A stretch of DNA of 64,000 bases, taken from NCBI GenBank assembly GCA_025617745.1, contig CM046862.1, positions 53,757,097-53,821,096 of the forward strand, given 5' to 3'. The notes beneath the pieces were generated by a model that worked only from the letters and a program-made list of their open reading frames with translations, had not been told where the DNA came from and ran no database searches. The position numbers and the translations under genes were made by a program. Shown piece by piece: positions 1 through 11,560 of the stretch; the first letter of the stretch is position 1; each line of letters begins with the position of its first letter. Source of the stretch: Heliocidaris erythrogramma (Eukaryota; Echinodermata; Echinoidea; Camarodonta; Echinometridae).

Positions 1-516
1 GCCTGGGCAGCATGCCAGCACGAAGTCAGTATGGGAATCAGACCTCCGTAAAGACCTAAAGATAAGTCTCTTCACAGCTACGGTGGAGTCTGTTTTGTTG
101 TATGGGTCAGAGACCTGGACCCTTAAAAAGAGACTTACTCAAATGGTTGATGGGTGCTACACTAGAATGTTAAAGGATGGCTCTGAGCTTCAACCAATAC
201 GCAACGAGATTGAGGAATTCGGAGCTGTACGGAAACCTTCCAAAGGTCAGCTCAAAAGTAACCCAGAGGAGATTGAAGCTTTCAGGTCATGATCAAAGGC
301 ATCCAGAACTCACACTACACTGAGTGGTCCTGTGGGAACCCCTTCCTGGAGATGCAAGAAGAGGGAGACCTGCATGTAGGAGGACATGTCGATTCATAAA
401 GGATGGACACTGGTCTCCAGGAGACGCGAGACAACGCTGAATTCATGATGACAAAGGTTGCTGGAAAGAACTTATGGATCTCGGAAGTTCTACCTGATTG
501 ATTGATTGTTCCATTA
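1..516 (+). pseudogene. LINE reverse-transcriptase C-terminal fragment, broken
   Basis: Translation from about base 83 gives ESVLLYGSETWTLKKRL, the signature found just after the reverse-transcriptase core of many non-LTR retrotransposons (the 'LLYGSETW' segment). Reading continues, with frame changes and a stop, into a second recognisable piece near 390-480 (RMDTGLQETRDN...MTKVAGKNLW), which resembles the conserved C-terminal 'RDTGL...MMDR..W..LV' block of the same proteins. The copy is cut by the window edge on the left and has at least one stop and a frameshift, so it is a dead 5'-truncated copy. The clade (RTE-like or CR1-like) is not resolved. It would have encoded the endonuclease/reverse-transcriptase protein that copies LINE RNA into the chromosome. 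Confidence 0.72.
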
Positions 517-519
517 CAA

Positions 520-1370
520 ATACATACCTTTTCTGAATATTCAGACATTACCATAGCAACGGCCAGTTTAGAGCATAACCATGAAGTGGGATAATTCAGA
601 TGTTAATTGCAGCCTAACTTGTAGCTGGAAGAGATATTCTTAGATATTAACTTTATGCCTTTACGTTGTTTACTCCAAGATATTTTATTTTAAGAAATTA
701 ATTTGTTATCGTGGCGACGTCTCAAGCACAGTCATCCACCATCCTCTTTTTATGGCAAAGAGGCAGATAACGATAATGATGGCCGAGACATCTGGGTAAC
801 AAGAAAGAACAGAGTGAGGAAAAAAATATGTCCAAGGCGAGGGGGTAGATTTTAGGTATATTAACAAATGCACTGAAATTAATTTCATAAGCCACGCATA
901 CCTACTTTAACTTTTGCATCATTTGTTGCCATAACAACTGTCCTATCAGGTATGACTATTACCTCGAAATCTACATATAGACTGAAAAGAATCAGAAAGT
1001 GGACGGTATGTGTACTTAGGTATTTCTTAAAATACCAATTTCTACCATGTCATTTTGTGGCACATATATGACTTTGCAAGATCAATATTTTGATGGAAAT
1101 CAAAGATTTGTCATGAAATAAATATATTTAAACACTGCTATTATTTGTTCTGAATAAAATTAGGAGTTACCATGAACACGGCCCTTTTTGACCATAACAT
1201 GACCTTTGACAACTGGGATTTTTATTTTAATCGAACGGGTAGCTTGAAATGGATACAATCCATCACTAACATTATATTTTTATGTTTTTTGTTAAGAGAG
1301 ATATATGTTATTTTTTAGAAAATATTTCGTTACCATGGCAACGGCCGAAGACGTAATTTAGAAAAATGGC
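520..1370. repeat. No gene; diverged X-box-bearing repeat sequence
   Basis: No coding region is seen. The stretch carries several versions of a partly palindromic word followed by ACGGCC or similar: ATTACCATAGCAAC at 547-560 and GTTACCATGGCAAC at 1329-1342, with weaker forms near 925 and 1165. The same word plus CGGCC is the hallmark of the ~350-bp subrepeats at 17.1, 23.0 and 29 kb, so this is probably a decayed relative. Confidence is limited because the remaining sequence is strongly diverged. Confidence 0.35.
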
Positions 1371-1479
1371 AACAAGTAAATTCATGTTCAGCACCCCCAT
1401 AATAGGGGATATAGCACCAAAAAATTAGATTCTACAAAAATTTTAAGTATCCCTTGAAATTGTGACGAGGAGCCGTGTA

Positions 1480-1615
1480 CTATTAATAATAATAATTTTG
1501 ACTGGCTTTCGGGAGATAAGACATTTATCGCCCTCACAAGATCCATATTATGTGTCGAAGACGAGGGTAATATGAATCTAGTTCGGGGAATATATGTTGT
1601 ATCCTCTGTAGAGAC
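1480..1615. repeat. Dispersed repeat with GTCGAAGACGAGGG core
   Basis: The segment from the TAATAATAATAATTTTGACTGG stretch to the TCGAAGACGAGGGTAATATG word is found in related form, inverted, at about 34,085-34,225 and 37,550-37,640 (TATTGCCCTCGTCTTCGAC). The three copies share the same order of blocks (TAATAAT, GGCTGGCT/GACTGGCT, TTTCG, then the GTCTTCGAC block). No ORF is associated. It looks like an old dispersed element end. Confidence 0.45.
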
Positions 1616-2486
1616 CACAGATGTAAAAATCAACCACAAATGTAAACATTACCACAAATGTCATAACATGTGAACCACAACTGTAAAAATAACCACAAAT
1701 GTAAAAACATATCGCCCACAAATGTAACAATTTCCATTTTTACTACAAATGTCATAACACGTCGACCGCAAATGTAAAAACTCATTGCTTGCAAATAATG
1801 CACCGATCGATGTAAGTTATTATGGTAAATTGTCACTTGGTCCAATGCCAATTTGTCTGAAAACCAAATGGTCCAACATCCTGCGGTGTATTCGTCAGGC
1901 ACCAATTCGTGTAATCTACATTTCGTCTAATAACCATTTGGTCTAATAATCAGTTTAATCACTTCGTCTAATCACCACTTCGTCTATAGCCAATTCATTT
2001 AAAACCTATTTAGTCTAATACCCACTTTGGACTGAACCCTTTTAGTGTAAACATCACTTGGTCTAAAAATTAATTCATCTAATGTTTACTTGTACAATCT
2101 ATTTCGGCTAAAAACAATTTGTCTAATAACTAAATGGTCTAATAATCATTTCGTGTAATAACCATTTTGTCTTAACCCAGTTGGTCTAACACCCACATCG
2201 TCTAATCGTCATAGTCTAATTACCATTTTTGTTAAAGCATCGTTTGGTCCAATTCTCAGTCTAATACCAGTTTAGCTTAATGTTCACTTGGTCTAATATC
2301 CATTGGTCTAATACTACAAATAGGTTAGCCTGTCGAAGTCATATATGTTTACAGCCAGTTAGTCTAATAGCCAATTGGTCTAACACCATTCCATCTAATA
2401 TCAGTTGGTCTAAATAACCAATTGGTCTAATCATCATTTCGTCTATTTACCATTTGGTCTAATTTTCACTTGTCTAATTTACCATT

Positions 2487-3135
2487 TGTGACCCGCCGCC
2501 TCAAAACCTACAATAAGTCGCACGGACCACAACGTAGGAAACAGCCCAAAATAGTAAATTTGCTTGGATCAGGCGATTTTCTGTTTTTGATAGAAATGGG
2601 TAGTTTCATTATCATTCTATCATGTCTCAAGTTTGTGAGTCGTAATTCGACTTAGAAATATGTTTTTGGGGCATTTTAAAATGACTCCTTTTTTTCACTT
2701 GTCGAGCTAATGAATGTTTGGAGAGCTTTTGTGATACTTTCATTCAATGCCAAATTACTACTTTACCTCTAAAGGTATTAAATTGATTTTTGGAGTAATG
2801 AATAGGTCCTCCTGGAGCAGTGTGTCAAAATTCAACCTAATCTGATAATCCCTTCATACCAGTTGCTATGGCCATTTGAATACCCAGTTTTACTTGGGCG
2901 CACACAGAGAGCGAAGGTTTAGCACTCTTTTGTTCCGAACTTAAATGGCCATTTTCTCTGAATAGGAGTTCTTGATTGCTGGTTACATACCGATTCTAAA
3001 TGTGATATTTAAAGGTGTTATCATTGAGTAAATTAGGCAAGTGATATACCATTGGAAAGCCGGTAATCTCTACTTTCAGAACATGTATAAAACAAAAAAA
3101 TAATTTTGGCGACTTATTGTAGGTTTTGGGTCACA
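2487..3135. mobile_element. TIR element (MITE), TGTGACCC ends, copy 1
   Basis: The 649-bp element begins TGTGACCCGCCGCCTCAAAA and ends with the inverse, GGTTTTGGGTCACA. The inverted repeats extend through AACCTACAATAAGTCGC, about 35 bases with a small gap. A second member of the family (15,016-15,675) has the same TIR and similar length. There is no ORF of transposase size inside, so this is a non-autonomous DNA transposon. It sits within the ATTTGGTCTAAT array, so it inserted after that array existed. Confidence 0.65.
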
Positions 3136-3449
3136 TTTGGTCTATAGTCAATTCGTCTAATGGCCATTTGGTCTAAACCTATTTGATCTAATAACCATTT
3201 GGTCCATTATCAATTGGTTTAACTGCCATTTCGTCTAATCAATAAATTGTCTAAACCCATGTGGTCTACACATCATTTGGTCCATTTGTCAGTTAGTCTA
3301 ACCTCAGTTGCTCTATAACCATTTAGTCAACACCCAATTAGTCTAATAACCATTTGGTATAATTGTAATTTGGTCTAATTACCATTTGGTTTCATCATCG
3401 TTTCGTCTAATGACCATCTGGGCTAATGTCTTGTTTTCCCCCTACAATA

Positions 3450-4219
3450 CTACTTTAGGTGGTTTGACTAAAACAGTCAACCCTCAGTTCGGCACACTGG
3501 ACGAAACCTCAGCGGCCTGACACATGCACAACACACTGCCTATTCACTCCATTGGGGTGTCTTTCTTTGTCCACTGTTACATAATACTGGTTTGTTACCT
3601 GAGTAGTCCTTCTGTTATCATACACTGAACTTGTAATTTAGCGTATAATTGACTTAAATAGAATTATTGATTAACCTATATGCAATTTGTTTTACATAGA
3701 ACTTAGATACTCTTTCCTTGCTCACATGAATAAACTTGATCGTTCGTTAGCAACGAAATGCTTTTTCAGACTCTGTTTCGTCATCGAAATGGAAGTTAAA
3801 ACTGCTCTGTAATTTGCTTTCGCGGCTTTTCATGAACTGTAATATTAGTATGATGAGATTGCTGAGAATTTATTCTTTATATCAGTATGAAAATCATTAG
3901 GAAAAAGGTAATTTAAGGCCCGTGATATTGCAGTGATTTTACGAGGGTGAGCGGTACCGATTAAAAAAAATCATACGGGGAGGCGAAGAATTAGGAAGAA
4001 ACAGAAGCTGTGCGCAAAAAATGGTCTAGAAAACTGTTAAAAAGTCATCTTCTACTGTGGTTTAAGCTTCCATATTTTGATATAAGGTACAGAAAAGAAC
4101 GATCTTTCAGAAAAACCAAAAGTCTGAAAATAAAATTTTCCAACCCAAACTTCTATTTCAGCTGTTTACACAAAATCACGGGTTGCAAATTTTGGGTGGT
4201 TTTGAGGTGCCGGGTCACA
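3450..4219. mobile_element. Possible third member of the TGTGACCC family, one end only
   Basis: The right end, about 4,185-4,219, reads TTTTGAGGTGCCGGGTCACA. Its reverse complement matches the first ~25 bases of the element at 2,487 (TGTGACCC, CC-rich gap, CTCAAAAC). No matching left end is recognisable near 3,450. The interior shows no convincing gene; the 77-codon ORF at 4,010-4,243 has no recognisable features. Confidence 0.35.
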
Positions 4220-5164
4220 AATGGTAATTGGACGAAATGGTGATTAGACCAATTGGTTATTAGACCAACTAATACTAGACCGAATGAAATTAGACCAATT
4301 TCCTATTAGACCAACTGTATGTAGACCAATTGGCAATAAACCCTTTATTTTTAATCAAAACAACATATAGCGTGCGTCGTATAGTGGTGTAGGCCCTCTA
4401 CGTTTGTGTTATATTTGATTATCACTATAGATTGAAACGATAACATGGAGGTTTCAGGCATTTGTCAACCCTTAAATATTTCATCATTAAAAACCGCGTG
4501 AATAAAAAAGTATTATTATTATTACCCATTTCAGACATCTGAGCAAAGCAATTTTTACATTTTATTGCCCGGCTTTGCCAAGGTAATATAATTGCGGGCA
4601 GGTAAATTGTTTATTGCGCGGTTTCTAAAATCAATGGGATTTTGCGTGTTATAGCGGGCAATAAACTTTATTCTTTACAATATTTTCGAGTTCGCTCTAG
4701 ACGTCTGATTCTGTTAATAATAATGACATGGACTGCCTAATTTCGGGGATACAACACTAATTGCCCTCACTAGAATCGTATTATTTGCTGTTCTATGCAT
4801 AGAGATCGATTATCTGATTTTTTTCTTGCCATTGAAGTTTATGATCAGCTCCTCGACCCCTGTCTCTGTAAGCTGATCATAAAAAGGGAAACCACTAGTG
4901 AACGACTAGTTTAATAAATTTTTACATTTGCGGTCGACATTTGTGGTAAAGAGTGTTTCAATATTTTAGGGATTTTAATGGTCAGGAAAACCTTTCACAC
5001 ACGCATACACGCGCACAAGCACATACGTCTCATAATAATTTATCTTGCATGGGTGCATTATGCAAGCAATGAGTTTTTACATTTGCGGTCGACATGTTAT
5101 GACATTTGTGGTAAAAAAATGTTTACATTTGTAGGCGAAACTTTTTACATTTGTGGGCGATTTT

Positions 5165-5330
5165 TATCAAAGATGTCAAATAACCAGGACTCCATGAGAT
5201 TGGATACTTACGGACTGTACAACGTACACCAGGGGCAGGAGATAAAATGTCAAGAACAGAGTTAGCACAATAATAAGCCACTTCGGAGATGCAATCTGAG
5301 CATGAGCAGATAAAGGTCATCTATACCAAA
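5165..5330. repeat. Isolated copy of the ~410-bp tandem unit
   Basis: The segment holds the most conserved part of the unit arrayed at 8.8-17.1 and 29.9-33.6 kb: the words AAATAACCAGGACTCC, GGATACTTACGGACTGTAC and CAGGGGCAGGAG in the same order and spacing. It lies directly beside the outer foldback's right arm. It shows that the unit also occurs outside the arrays. Confidence 0.65.
5212..5295 (-). other. Candidate cassette exon (hydrophobic helix), intact copy
   Basis: On the minus strand an acceptor-like ATGCTCAG precedes exactly 84 bases (28 codons, no stop), which end at the donor GTAAGTATCC. Both boundaries are phase 0. The peptide is strongly hydrophobic and includes WLIIVLTLFLTF followed by YLLPLVYVVQS, a plausible membrane helix with a central LP, loosely like helix 5 or 6 of rhodopsin-family receptors. 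Related in-frame segments occur in other copies of the ~410-bp unit. No flanking exons of a receptor gene are recognised, so it may be a relic of a duplicated exon or a coincidence of a repeat. A function is not assigned. Confidence 0.3.
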
Positions 5331-6580
5331 TTCTAAAACCCACTGACACTAATATTCGATATGTGCTCATGAATGTCATGTAATCATTTTTCAATTATGC
5401 ACTAATGGTGCATTCCATAATATCCAGGTGGAAGTATTCTTTTTAAAGGGGGAAACAAAAGCTATTCATGAGGCACCTCTATCCCTCCCAGAGTTATTTT
5501 TCTGAAATGCACATAAAGGGACCCTCCATGTCTAAAATATCTGTGGATATTTGGGGTCATTTGTACCATGCGCTAACCCCGAACTAGTCCACTGCCTGAT
5601 CGGTCTGACGATATTTTTAGCCGATGAAGCTACATTATATGACATCAGCCGATAGAGGGCCGATATTGTACACGATAATTGGAGTTGTCAGACCGTCCAG
5701 TCGATTTGTTAGATCTCCTCCGTATTTTGAGACCTCCGTAATTAGCATAAGTAAACAAACATGTCATAAATGATCCTGATTGGTGGTTTGAATTCATGAC
5801 GCAATTTTGATTTAATTACCTAATGAATAATTACTAGCCTACTTCGAGTCCATCTCGTATTTTTTTAGCAATTATTTTGTATTAAGATGATATTACAAAA
5901 AATATATGTGAATTTAAGCAAAGAAAAATACTTATATTGATTTAATATTTGCTTAAAATTTGTTGAAATATTTTTTGTTCCTTTGAGAAAATAAAATTAT
6001 TCACAACATTTTAAAATGTTACGCAACACAAAGACTATCTTAAACAGATGTACGCGTTCGTTCATTTAATTCACAGTACACACAAAAGGGATCCATCAAC
6101 ACGCAGCCACCACGGGATGAGCAAGTGAGAGGTGCATTGGACTATGCACAGAGTAAAATTGGTTTTGAACTGCATTCACAACAACGTTCTTCACTGGATT
6201 CTTTTGTCAAATGTTAATGTCTCGTGGAGCCCAGAAAAAGTTAGCTGGAATCGAACTAATATTATACATGTATTGATCGGCATTTTCGCTATCTTCTCTA
6301 TCTTCTCAACAAATTAAAATAAAAATTAGGAAGTCTCATTTCTTTCTGACTCTGATTTCGACAAATGCAAGTAAAAAAAAATGTGAGTTGAATTCGGGAC
6401 AGAATACTGGACGACAAGAAACATGTAATAAATACTGGTACACATGGATACAAGTCATGTTTTAAAGACTGAAATTTGTCCTACTTTTGACAATATTTCC
6501 AAGTTTTTTCATGAATCTTTTACACACATGACACATGCATTATTCTATGGGTGATATTTTGTGCAACATGAAAGTCAGGT
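5330..6580. other. No gene recognised
   Basis: AT-rich sequence without a recognisable protein, RNA gene or clear repeat. The 61-codon ORF at 6,132-6,317 has no family features. Weak GCCGATA-type words occur around 5,590-5,710, but no boundaries can be set. Confidence 0.4.
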
Positions 6581-6583
6581 ACC

Positions 6584-6856
6584 GGGGTAGCATTTCATGA
6601 ACATGTCAGACGAAAAAAAGCTTACAGATCTGACAAATACGTCATCATCTATAAACAACTTGTCATATCTGACATAAATACCGTTTCACAAAGCCGCCAT
6701 TTGGTCATTTTTTGGTAGACGTGTCCTAATTTGTCAGTAGGCTTGTCCATTAGGATTCAGAGGTCAGACGGCTTTGTGAAACGGTATTATTGTCAGATCT
6801 GCCAAGTTGTCAGATCTGACAACTTTTTACGTCTGAAATGTTTATGAAATGGAGCC
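6584..6856. mobile_element. Small palindromic MITE, TTGTCAGATCTGACA word
   Basis: The left end reads AGCATTTCATGAACATGTC and the right end is its inverse, GTTTATGAAATGGAGC, with CAGACG/CGTCTG continuing the stem. Further in, AATACCGTTTCACAAAGCC is matched by GGCTTTGTGAAACGGTATT. The palindromic word TTGTCAGATCTGACA recurs subterminally. The whole ~270 bp can fold on itself and has no ORF. Confidence 0.65.
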
Positions 6857-7389
6857 ATGCAGTTTAATAAGTTTGGTCATTTGTAGTGCTATTTTTTACC
6901 CTGTTCGATCAACCGACATTACTACTGTATGTAACCCTTGAATCTGCAATGTTTCTATAAATTCTTCAATCACTACATGAATTACATCTCATTAATAAAA
7001 TGCATCTTCTTTTCTATGAAAGATTTTAGAGGTCAGATTTTCATTTCAATTTTTATCGTTTTTTTTCTGTTTTGCATCATCGGATGTGCACTGAACTACT
7101 GAACGAGACATTATACAATATCCCATAATGTCACAAAAAGTTTGAGTAAAAACCATAAGATAATATGGTGTAAACATGACAAAAAAAAAATAAAACACTG
7201 ATCGCAAAGTGGGGCGGGGGCGGCGGTCGGGGGGGGGGGGGGGTAATAAAAAAAAAGATCTAGAATCTAGACTAACCCCGAACTGGCTTATAATCACAGC
7301 ATTTATAATGCGCCATCGATCTAGTATAACTATTCAGATGCGCATAATAACAATCTTTCTCAAAACTGCCACTTTACCCATTGCCTATA

Positions 7390-8770
7390 GAAACCGGGTG
7401 GGGCGTGTATTAATTAACCACTAGTTGCCAACTATGCATTGTAGCTCAGCTAGTTGGTAACTAGCCATTGTTTGCCTGCTGGTGGAGTAAGAGTGGGTGG
7501 AATTAATGAATAGAGAGTACATGGCTTTTGTACGGTTACTCTACATAATTCTTAGTGCAGCGATGACAGTCTTTTATGGCTAGATTGCAACTACTAAGTT
7601 GCCAAATAATTAATATTCATGAAACCTTACAAACAATCTTGCCAATTAATATCAAACTAGCGAAGGATTTAGTTGCCAACTACAGAATTGACTGCTGTGC
7701 TGTTGGGTAGAATAGACTTGGTGGAAAGGGGAAAATATGTAGATTGTATACTCTGCCAGACCAATTTCCATAGACCACGGGTTTTATTTCCCAAACTATT
7801 AACAGCCACTGATCGATTCATTTTACTTAAATGGTTTGAATAAATGGTTAAGGAATCCCACATGGCTGTAGTCCAACTTAGTCTTCCACATTTCCCCTTA
7901 TTTTCTGTCATTCGGGGTTTTTCTCTCATTCCTCCCCCCCCCCCCCCCTTCTCCTTTGTGTCCATTTCTTTTATTTTTTTCATTTTTTTCCCCTCTGTTT
8001 CCCTATTTATACCTTTCTTTAACATTGTTATCCTGTACTTTTTTGTCAAAAGGGTTCCTCACACATATCTATCTAAAAGAAAACCACTGGGTGTCTTCTG
8101 GTCAAAATACTAGTACCGGTACAATGTCCCTGACAAATGTGTGAGGATAATGCAACGTGCAAAAAAGTCACATGATACATTATCTTATTCTTTATGGGGA
8201 AGGGAAGTTTGAAATTTAATTTTTTCAGAATGACTGAAGCAAGACCATTTATTTTCTCTTCGTGGTGATTTATGACATATACCATAATTTGTATAATCCT
8301 AGATAAAGAAAATTTTCTTGGGAAAATATACAGCACTTTAGAAAATCTGCATAATATGTATGTGTGATCCCTATCTCTTCCGAAATATACCCTCTTCATT
8401 TCTCCCGCAAGTCTCTTCTCTTCCATGAAATTTCTGACCATGTCATTACTCTGACGACTGGCGATGTATAACGCTTATTTGCCAACTAGTGATTTAGAGG
8501 TACTCTACATCAACTCTAAATTTTCAATGAAATTTAATTGTCAACTAAGCTTAGTCAGGTTTTATGAATATCATTCCGGTATATTTGCCAACTAGCGTAG
8601 ATTTAGTTCACAACTAGGGACAATTTCGTTGCTAGCGAGGCATTATGAAATAGGGCTTAGTTGCCAACTATAGCTTAGCATGGTTTTACGAATTCATACT
8701 AGTGCCTAGTTGACAAATAAGGAGCATTTTAGTTGCCAACTAAGTTAGTAGGGTTTAATGAATATGGGCC
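7390..8770. mobile_element. Word-based inverted-repeat element, TAGTTGCCAACTA
   Basis: Both terminal regions (about 7,420-7,690 and 8,470-8,760) are studded with an odd-length palindromic word, TAGTTGCCAACTA, in at least ten partial or full copies. The outer edges are related in inverse: GTATTAATTAACC on the left, and on the right GGTTTAATGAATAT. The centre, 7,700-8,460, is unrelated and includes a 16-base C run at about 7,927 and T/C-rich sequence. No coding gene is seen, and the ORFs over the C run are low-complexity artefacts. Confidence 0.5.
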
Positions 8771-10275
8771 CAAGAGTCCAATAATCCGGATAATTACGGA
8801 CTGTACAACATATATCAGAGGCAGGAGAAAAGAGATCACTTCATTTATTTCGAAATGTTTCTCTTAAAATTTGACTATTTTAGAATTAGTTTTCTTATAT
8901 TTTCATGCATTTACTACTAACTGATATGTTATGTGTTTACAGTAAGGTAAAAACCTATCTATATCATTACGCACTAATACCTCATCTTAGGAAAATTCTT
9001 CACGTTTATCAAGGCAAGATAGATACTTTTAAAATCATACACTTATGCTCTCTCTGAGTATATAAAGATTATCAATCCAAATTGTAAAGCCGGTGATATG
9101 AATTATCTAATAATTGAAAAGAAAAAAAAAAACAACAACAGAAGAATGGTCATATTTCATTTATCAAATCAAAGAACCAAGAAGTCCAATACTCTGGATA
9201 CTTACCGCCTGTGCAACGTAGGTCAGGGGCAGGAGAAAGAGATCAAGAGCAATATTAGCATATATTACTTTGTTTCTTTCTCTATTTTTCCCTTCAAAAA
9301 GTGACTCATTCTATTGTTCCTTTTTTCATGCATTGACTACGCACTGATGATATTTGTTTACAATGAGGTATAAAACCTATCTCTATTATTTTGCACAAAT
9401 AGCCCATACTATGCTAGGTTTACATTATATTCCCAGCGGCCTCGGTAGTCATGTTTCAGGCCACCGTGGACAAAACGGGATGGACGTGAGACAACGCGGA
9501 GGGACGGGATGGGCAAAGGTGAAAGGCTGTGATTGCCAAAAGATGCCGACGCACAGTAGGCCAGAATGGCTCCAAGTGCGGCAAAATTCATATTCACTGA
9601 GTTTTACTTAAAATTTAAACTTACATGATGTATGGGTATTCAGACGCGTAGAATCCAGATTATGTTCAAATACCTATTACGTCATCAAAATACCGATTTC
9701 TGATTGGCTGCCAAAATCCAATGGAAAATAACAAAATAACATATTTCTCGCATTAGAATAATTTTCATACTTCAGAAAATTGATAATGTAATCTCTAGGG
9801 TGCTTTTATATCCAAAAGTGAAAAAAAAAATGTGTTAACTTAAAGCTCAGACATTATGGTACGTATATAAGAGTGACTTAAAAGGACTCTGTAGCCTAGA
9901 TAACTTTGCGAAAGAGAAACGTACCCGTATTACTAAGAATTCATTCTTTAGGTAGGCCTACTGCCGAGTTATCAAAGTCATAATACTGACTGATAGAGTG
10001 TATGTATATTTTAAGTCAATTTGCCCTATTTTTTAAACTGTCAGAATAGTGAATTATTTCTTAAACCCTTCACCTTGAAATATTCACTAAAGCCATTGTG
10101 AATTACTCAGAATGGTGGGTCTGTAAAAAAAAAAAAATAGAGAACATTTTGAGAGCTTGGTTTTGGTGTTGGACAAATTATGATATAAATATCATATATT
10201 TTTTAAAATAACCTATAATTTATCATCGTGTTTACTTCTTACCGGTGTTAATCATGTTTATGGGACCTTGCCGTG

Positions 10276-10276
<1 letters not shown>

Positions 10277-10319
<43 letters not shown>
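10277..10319. repeat. (TA)n microsatellite
   Basis: About 20 uninterrupted TA dinucleotides inside the 9.41-10.94 kb element. Confidence 0.95.
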
Positions 10320-10321
<2 letters not shown>

Positions 10322-10601
10322 TGCGCCACCCCCGCGTGGTGGTAATGGTGGTAATAAAACTGAATTGGAAATCTAAACGTTTTATATGGGTTTATTTAAA
10401 AAAAAACACGAATAATCAACCTATTTTCTAGGATAATTACCCTATTATACTCATGAAGATTGCTTTTTCTTTCCATTTTTACCCCAATCATACAGTGAAA
10501 TGAACTCTCACGAATATGTGGAAGCAATTATAGACCGATGATCTTTGAAGGTAGGGGTTTGCATGGTGGTACTGATAACGTGGAGAAGGTTTTCGGTTAG
10601 T

Positions 10602-10661
10602 CCTGATGAGAAGGCTGAGAGAGGAGAAGCTGAGTCTTCTCCACTGTCAGCCTTCTCATCT
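10602..10661. repeat. Perfect hairpin
   Basis: GATGAGAAGGCTGA is matched in inverse by TCAGCCTTCTCATC, and inside it GGAGAAG pairs with CTTCTCC. This gives a two-tier stem of 14 and 7 base pairs, and it lies in the interior of the 1.5-kb TIR element. Confidence 0.8.
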
Positions 10662-10989
10662 GGTTTACAGTCCTTTTCAGGGCTTCACACTTTCAAGAAA
10701 GATTACTTCTACACTCTCTGAGTACTGCGCATTTGAGCCTCCGGAAATCAGCAGGCCCTTCCCCACAGCCCGTCACAGGTACCGTTATCGTAGACCGTGA
10801 AAAAACTTAGCAAGACCTAACAAAACTAGAATATGGAGAAGAAATGGTCAAAATCCCACGGCACACTACGTTTCGGGCAAACGGGGCTGCCGGGGCTGCC
10901 GTGGCCGCCGGGAACATAATGTAAACGTTGCATTATGAAAGGTCTACACGTTCATTAAGGTAAGACAGATGTTTGTAAATCATTCACTT

Positions 10990-11405
10990 CGTCTCTGTTT
11001 TCACGAAGTAACAGTAATAAGGAAAATCGCATAAATTTTTATTTTGAGTTTTTCTGCATTTTGGACATCATTCACCAACATCTTGAACCTCACAAAGTTT
11101 CAGACCATAATACTGTCTAATTATGTAAATATGGCAATAACGTCAACAAGAAAATACCTAGTAAAGGGATTTTCTGTTTTCACGAAGTGACAGCTTACAG
11201 CCGCCCCGTAAGTGAAAAAAAAAAGAAAAAAGAGCGCGTCCTTGAAATGACTTTGTGTTTTCACGGAATGACGGTTAAATGTGCGCGGTGATCAAGTCCA
11301 TTATGTTTTTCCCGCGCGCGGCTGAAATCCGTCACTTCGTGAAAACCAATCATAAGCTCGTCCTTGAATGTTGTGGTGTCATGAAATGTCGGTTATGTTT
11401 ACACA
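10990..11405. repeat. TTTTCACGAAGTGAC word cluster
   Basis: The word TTTTCACGAAGTGAC (or a close variant) occurs near 10,997, 11,173, 11,253 and 11,377 in one orientation and near 11,333 inverted (GTCACTTCGTGAAAAC). It is a word-based element like the others here, but its ends are not clear and it runs into the low-complexity tract at 11,410. No gene is present. Confidence 0.45.
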
Positions 11406-11409
11406 CCAT

Positions 11410-11560
11410 TCCCCCCCCCCCCCCCCAAAAAAAAAAAAAAAAATAAATAAATAAATAAATAAATAAATAAATATATAAAAAAAATTAAAAAATAAAAAAT
11501 AAAAAAATAATAAATAAATAAATAAATAAAAAAAAATAATAAATAAATAAAATCTGCAAA
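11410..11560. repeat. Low-complexity C run, A run and (AAAT)n
   Basis: A run of 16 C, then about 17 A, then degenerate AAAT/AAATA repeats for ~130 bases. The array unit resumes at about 11,590. Confidence 0.9.

Larger units (their letters stand above)
1830..4345. mobile_element. Inner word-array element, ATTTGGTCTAATAACC
   Basis: From about 1,830 to 2,486 and again from 3,136 to 3,440 the sequence is a degenerate array of a 12-20 base word close to TTTGGTCTAATAACCA, repeated dozens of times with variable linkers. At 4,220-4,345 the same word appears in the opposite orientation (ATTAGACCAATTGGTTATT). The change of orientation between the two ends makes the whole a foldback with unequal arms. 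The irregular word spacing and absence of identical direct repeats exclude a CRISPR array. The interior is interrupted by the TIR element at 2,487-3,135 and by unrelated sequence at 3,450-4,219. Confidence 0.6.
1620..5165. mobile_element. Outer foldback element, ACCACAAATGTAAA word arms
   Basis: The left arm (about 1,620-1,805) is a string of the words ACCACAAATGTAAA and ACAAATGTCATAACATG. The right arm (about 4,917-5,165) is the reverse complement of it. About 50 bases containing GTCGACCGCAAATG and CATTGCTTGCA are almost identical in opposite orientation at 1,755-1,805 and 5,050-5,105. This is the layout of a foldback-type element: long inverted arms with internal short repeats. The interior holds a second, different word-array element and a TIR element. 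No transposase is visible, so it must be non-autonomous if it is mobile. Confidence 0.55.
9414..10935. mobile_element. 1.5-kb TIR element inserted in array 1
   Basis: The array unit breaks off after CACAAATAGCCCATACTATG and resumes at CATTATGAAAGGTCTACACG near 10,930. The inserted DNA begins GGTTTACATTATATTCCC and AGCGGCC, and ends with the inverse GGCCGCCGGGAACATAATG followed by TAAAC. The inverted ends are therefore about 28 bases. The interior holds a TA microsatellite (10,277-10,319), a perfect small hairpin (10,602-10,661) and no convincing gene. Confidence 0.6.

Noticed and set aside
1830..2486. CRISPR-like array of short repeats and spacers
   Set aside because: The words are degenerate, spacing is irregular, no identical repeats exist, and the setting is eukaryotic repeat DNA.
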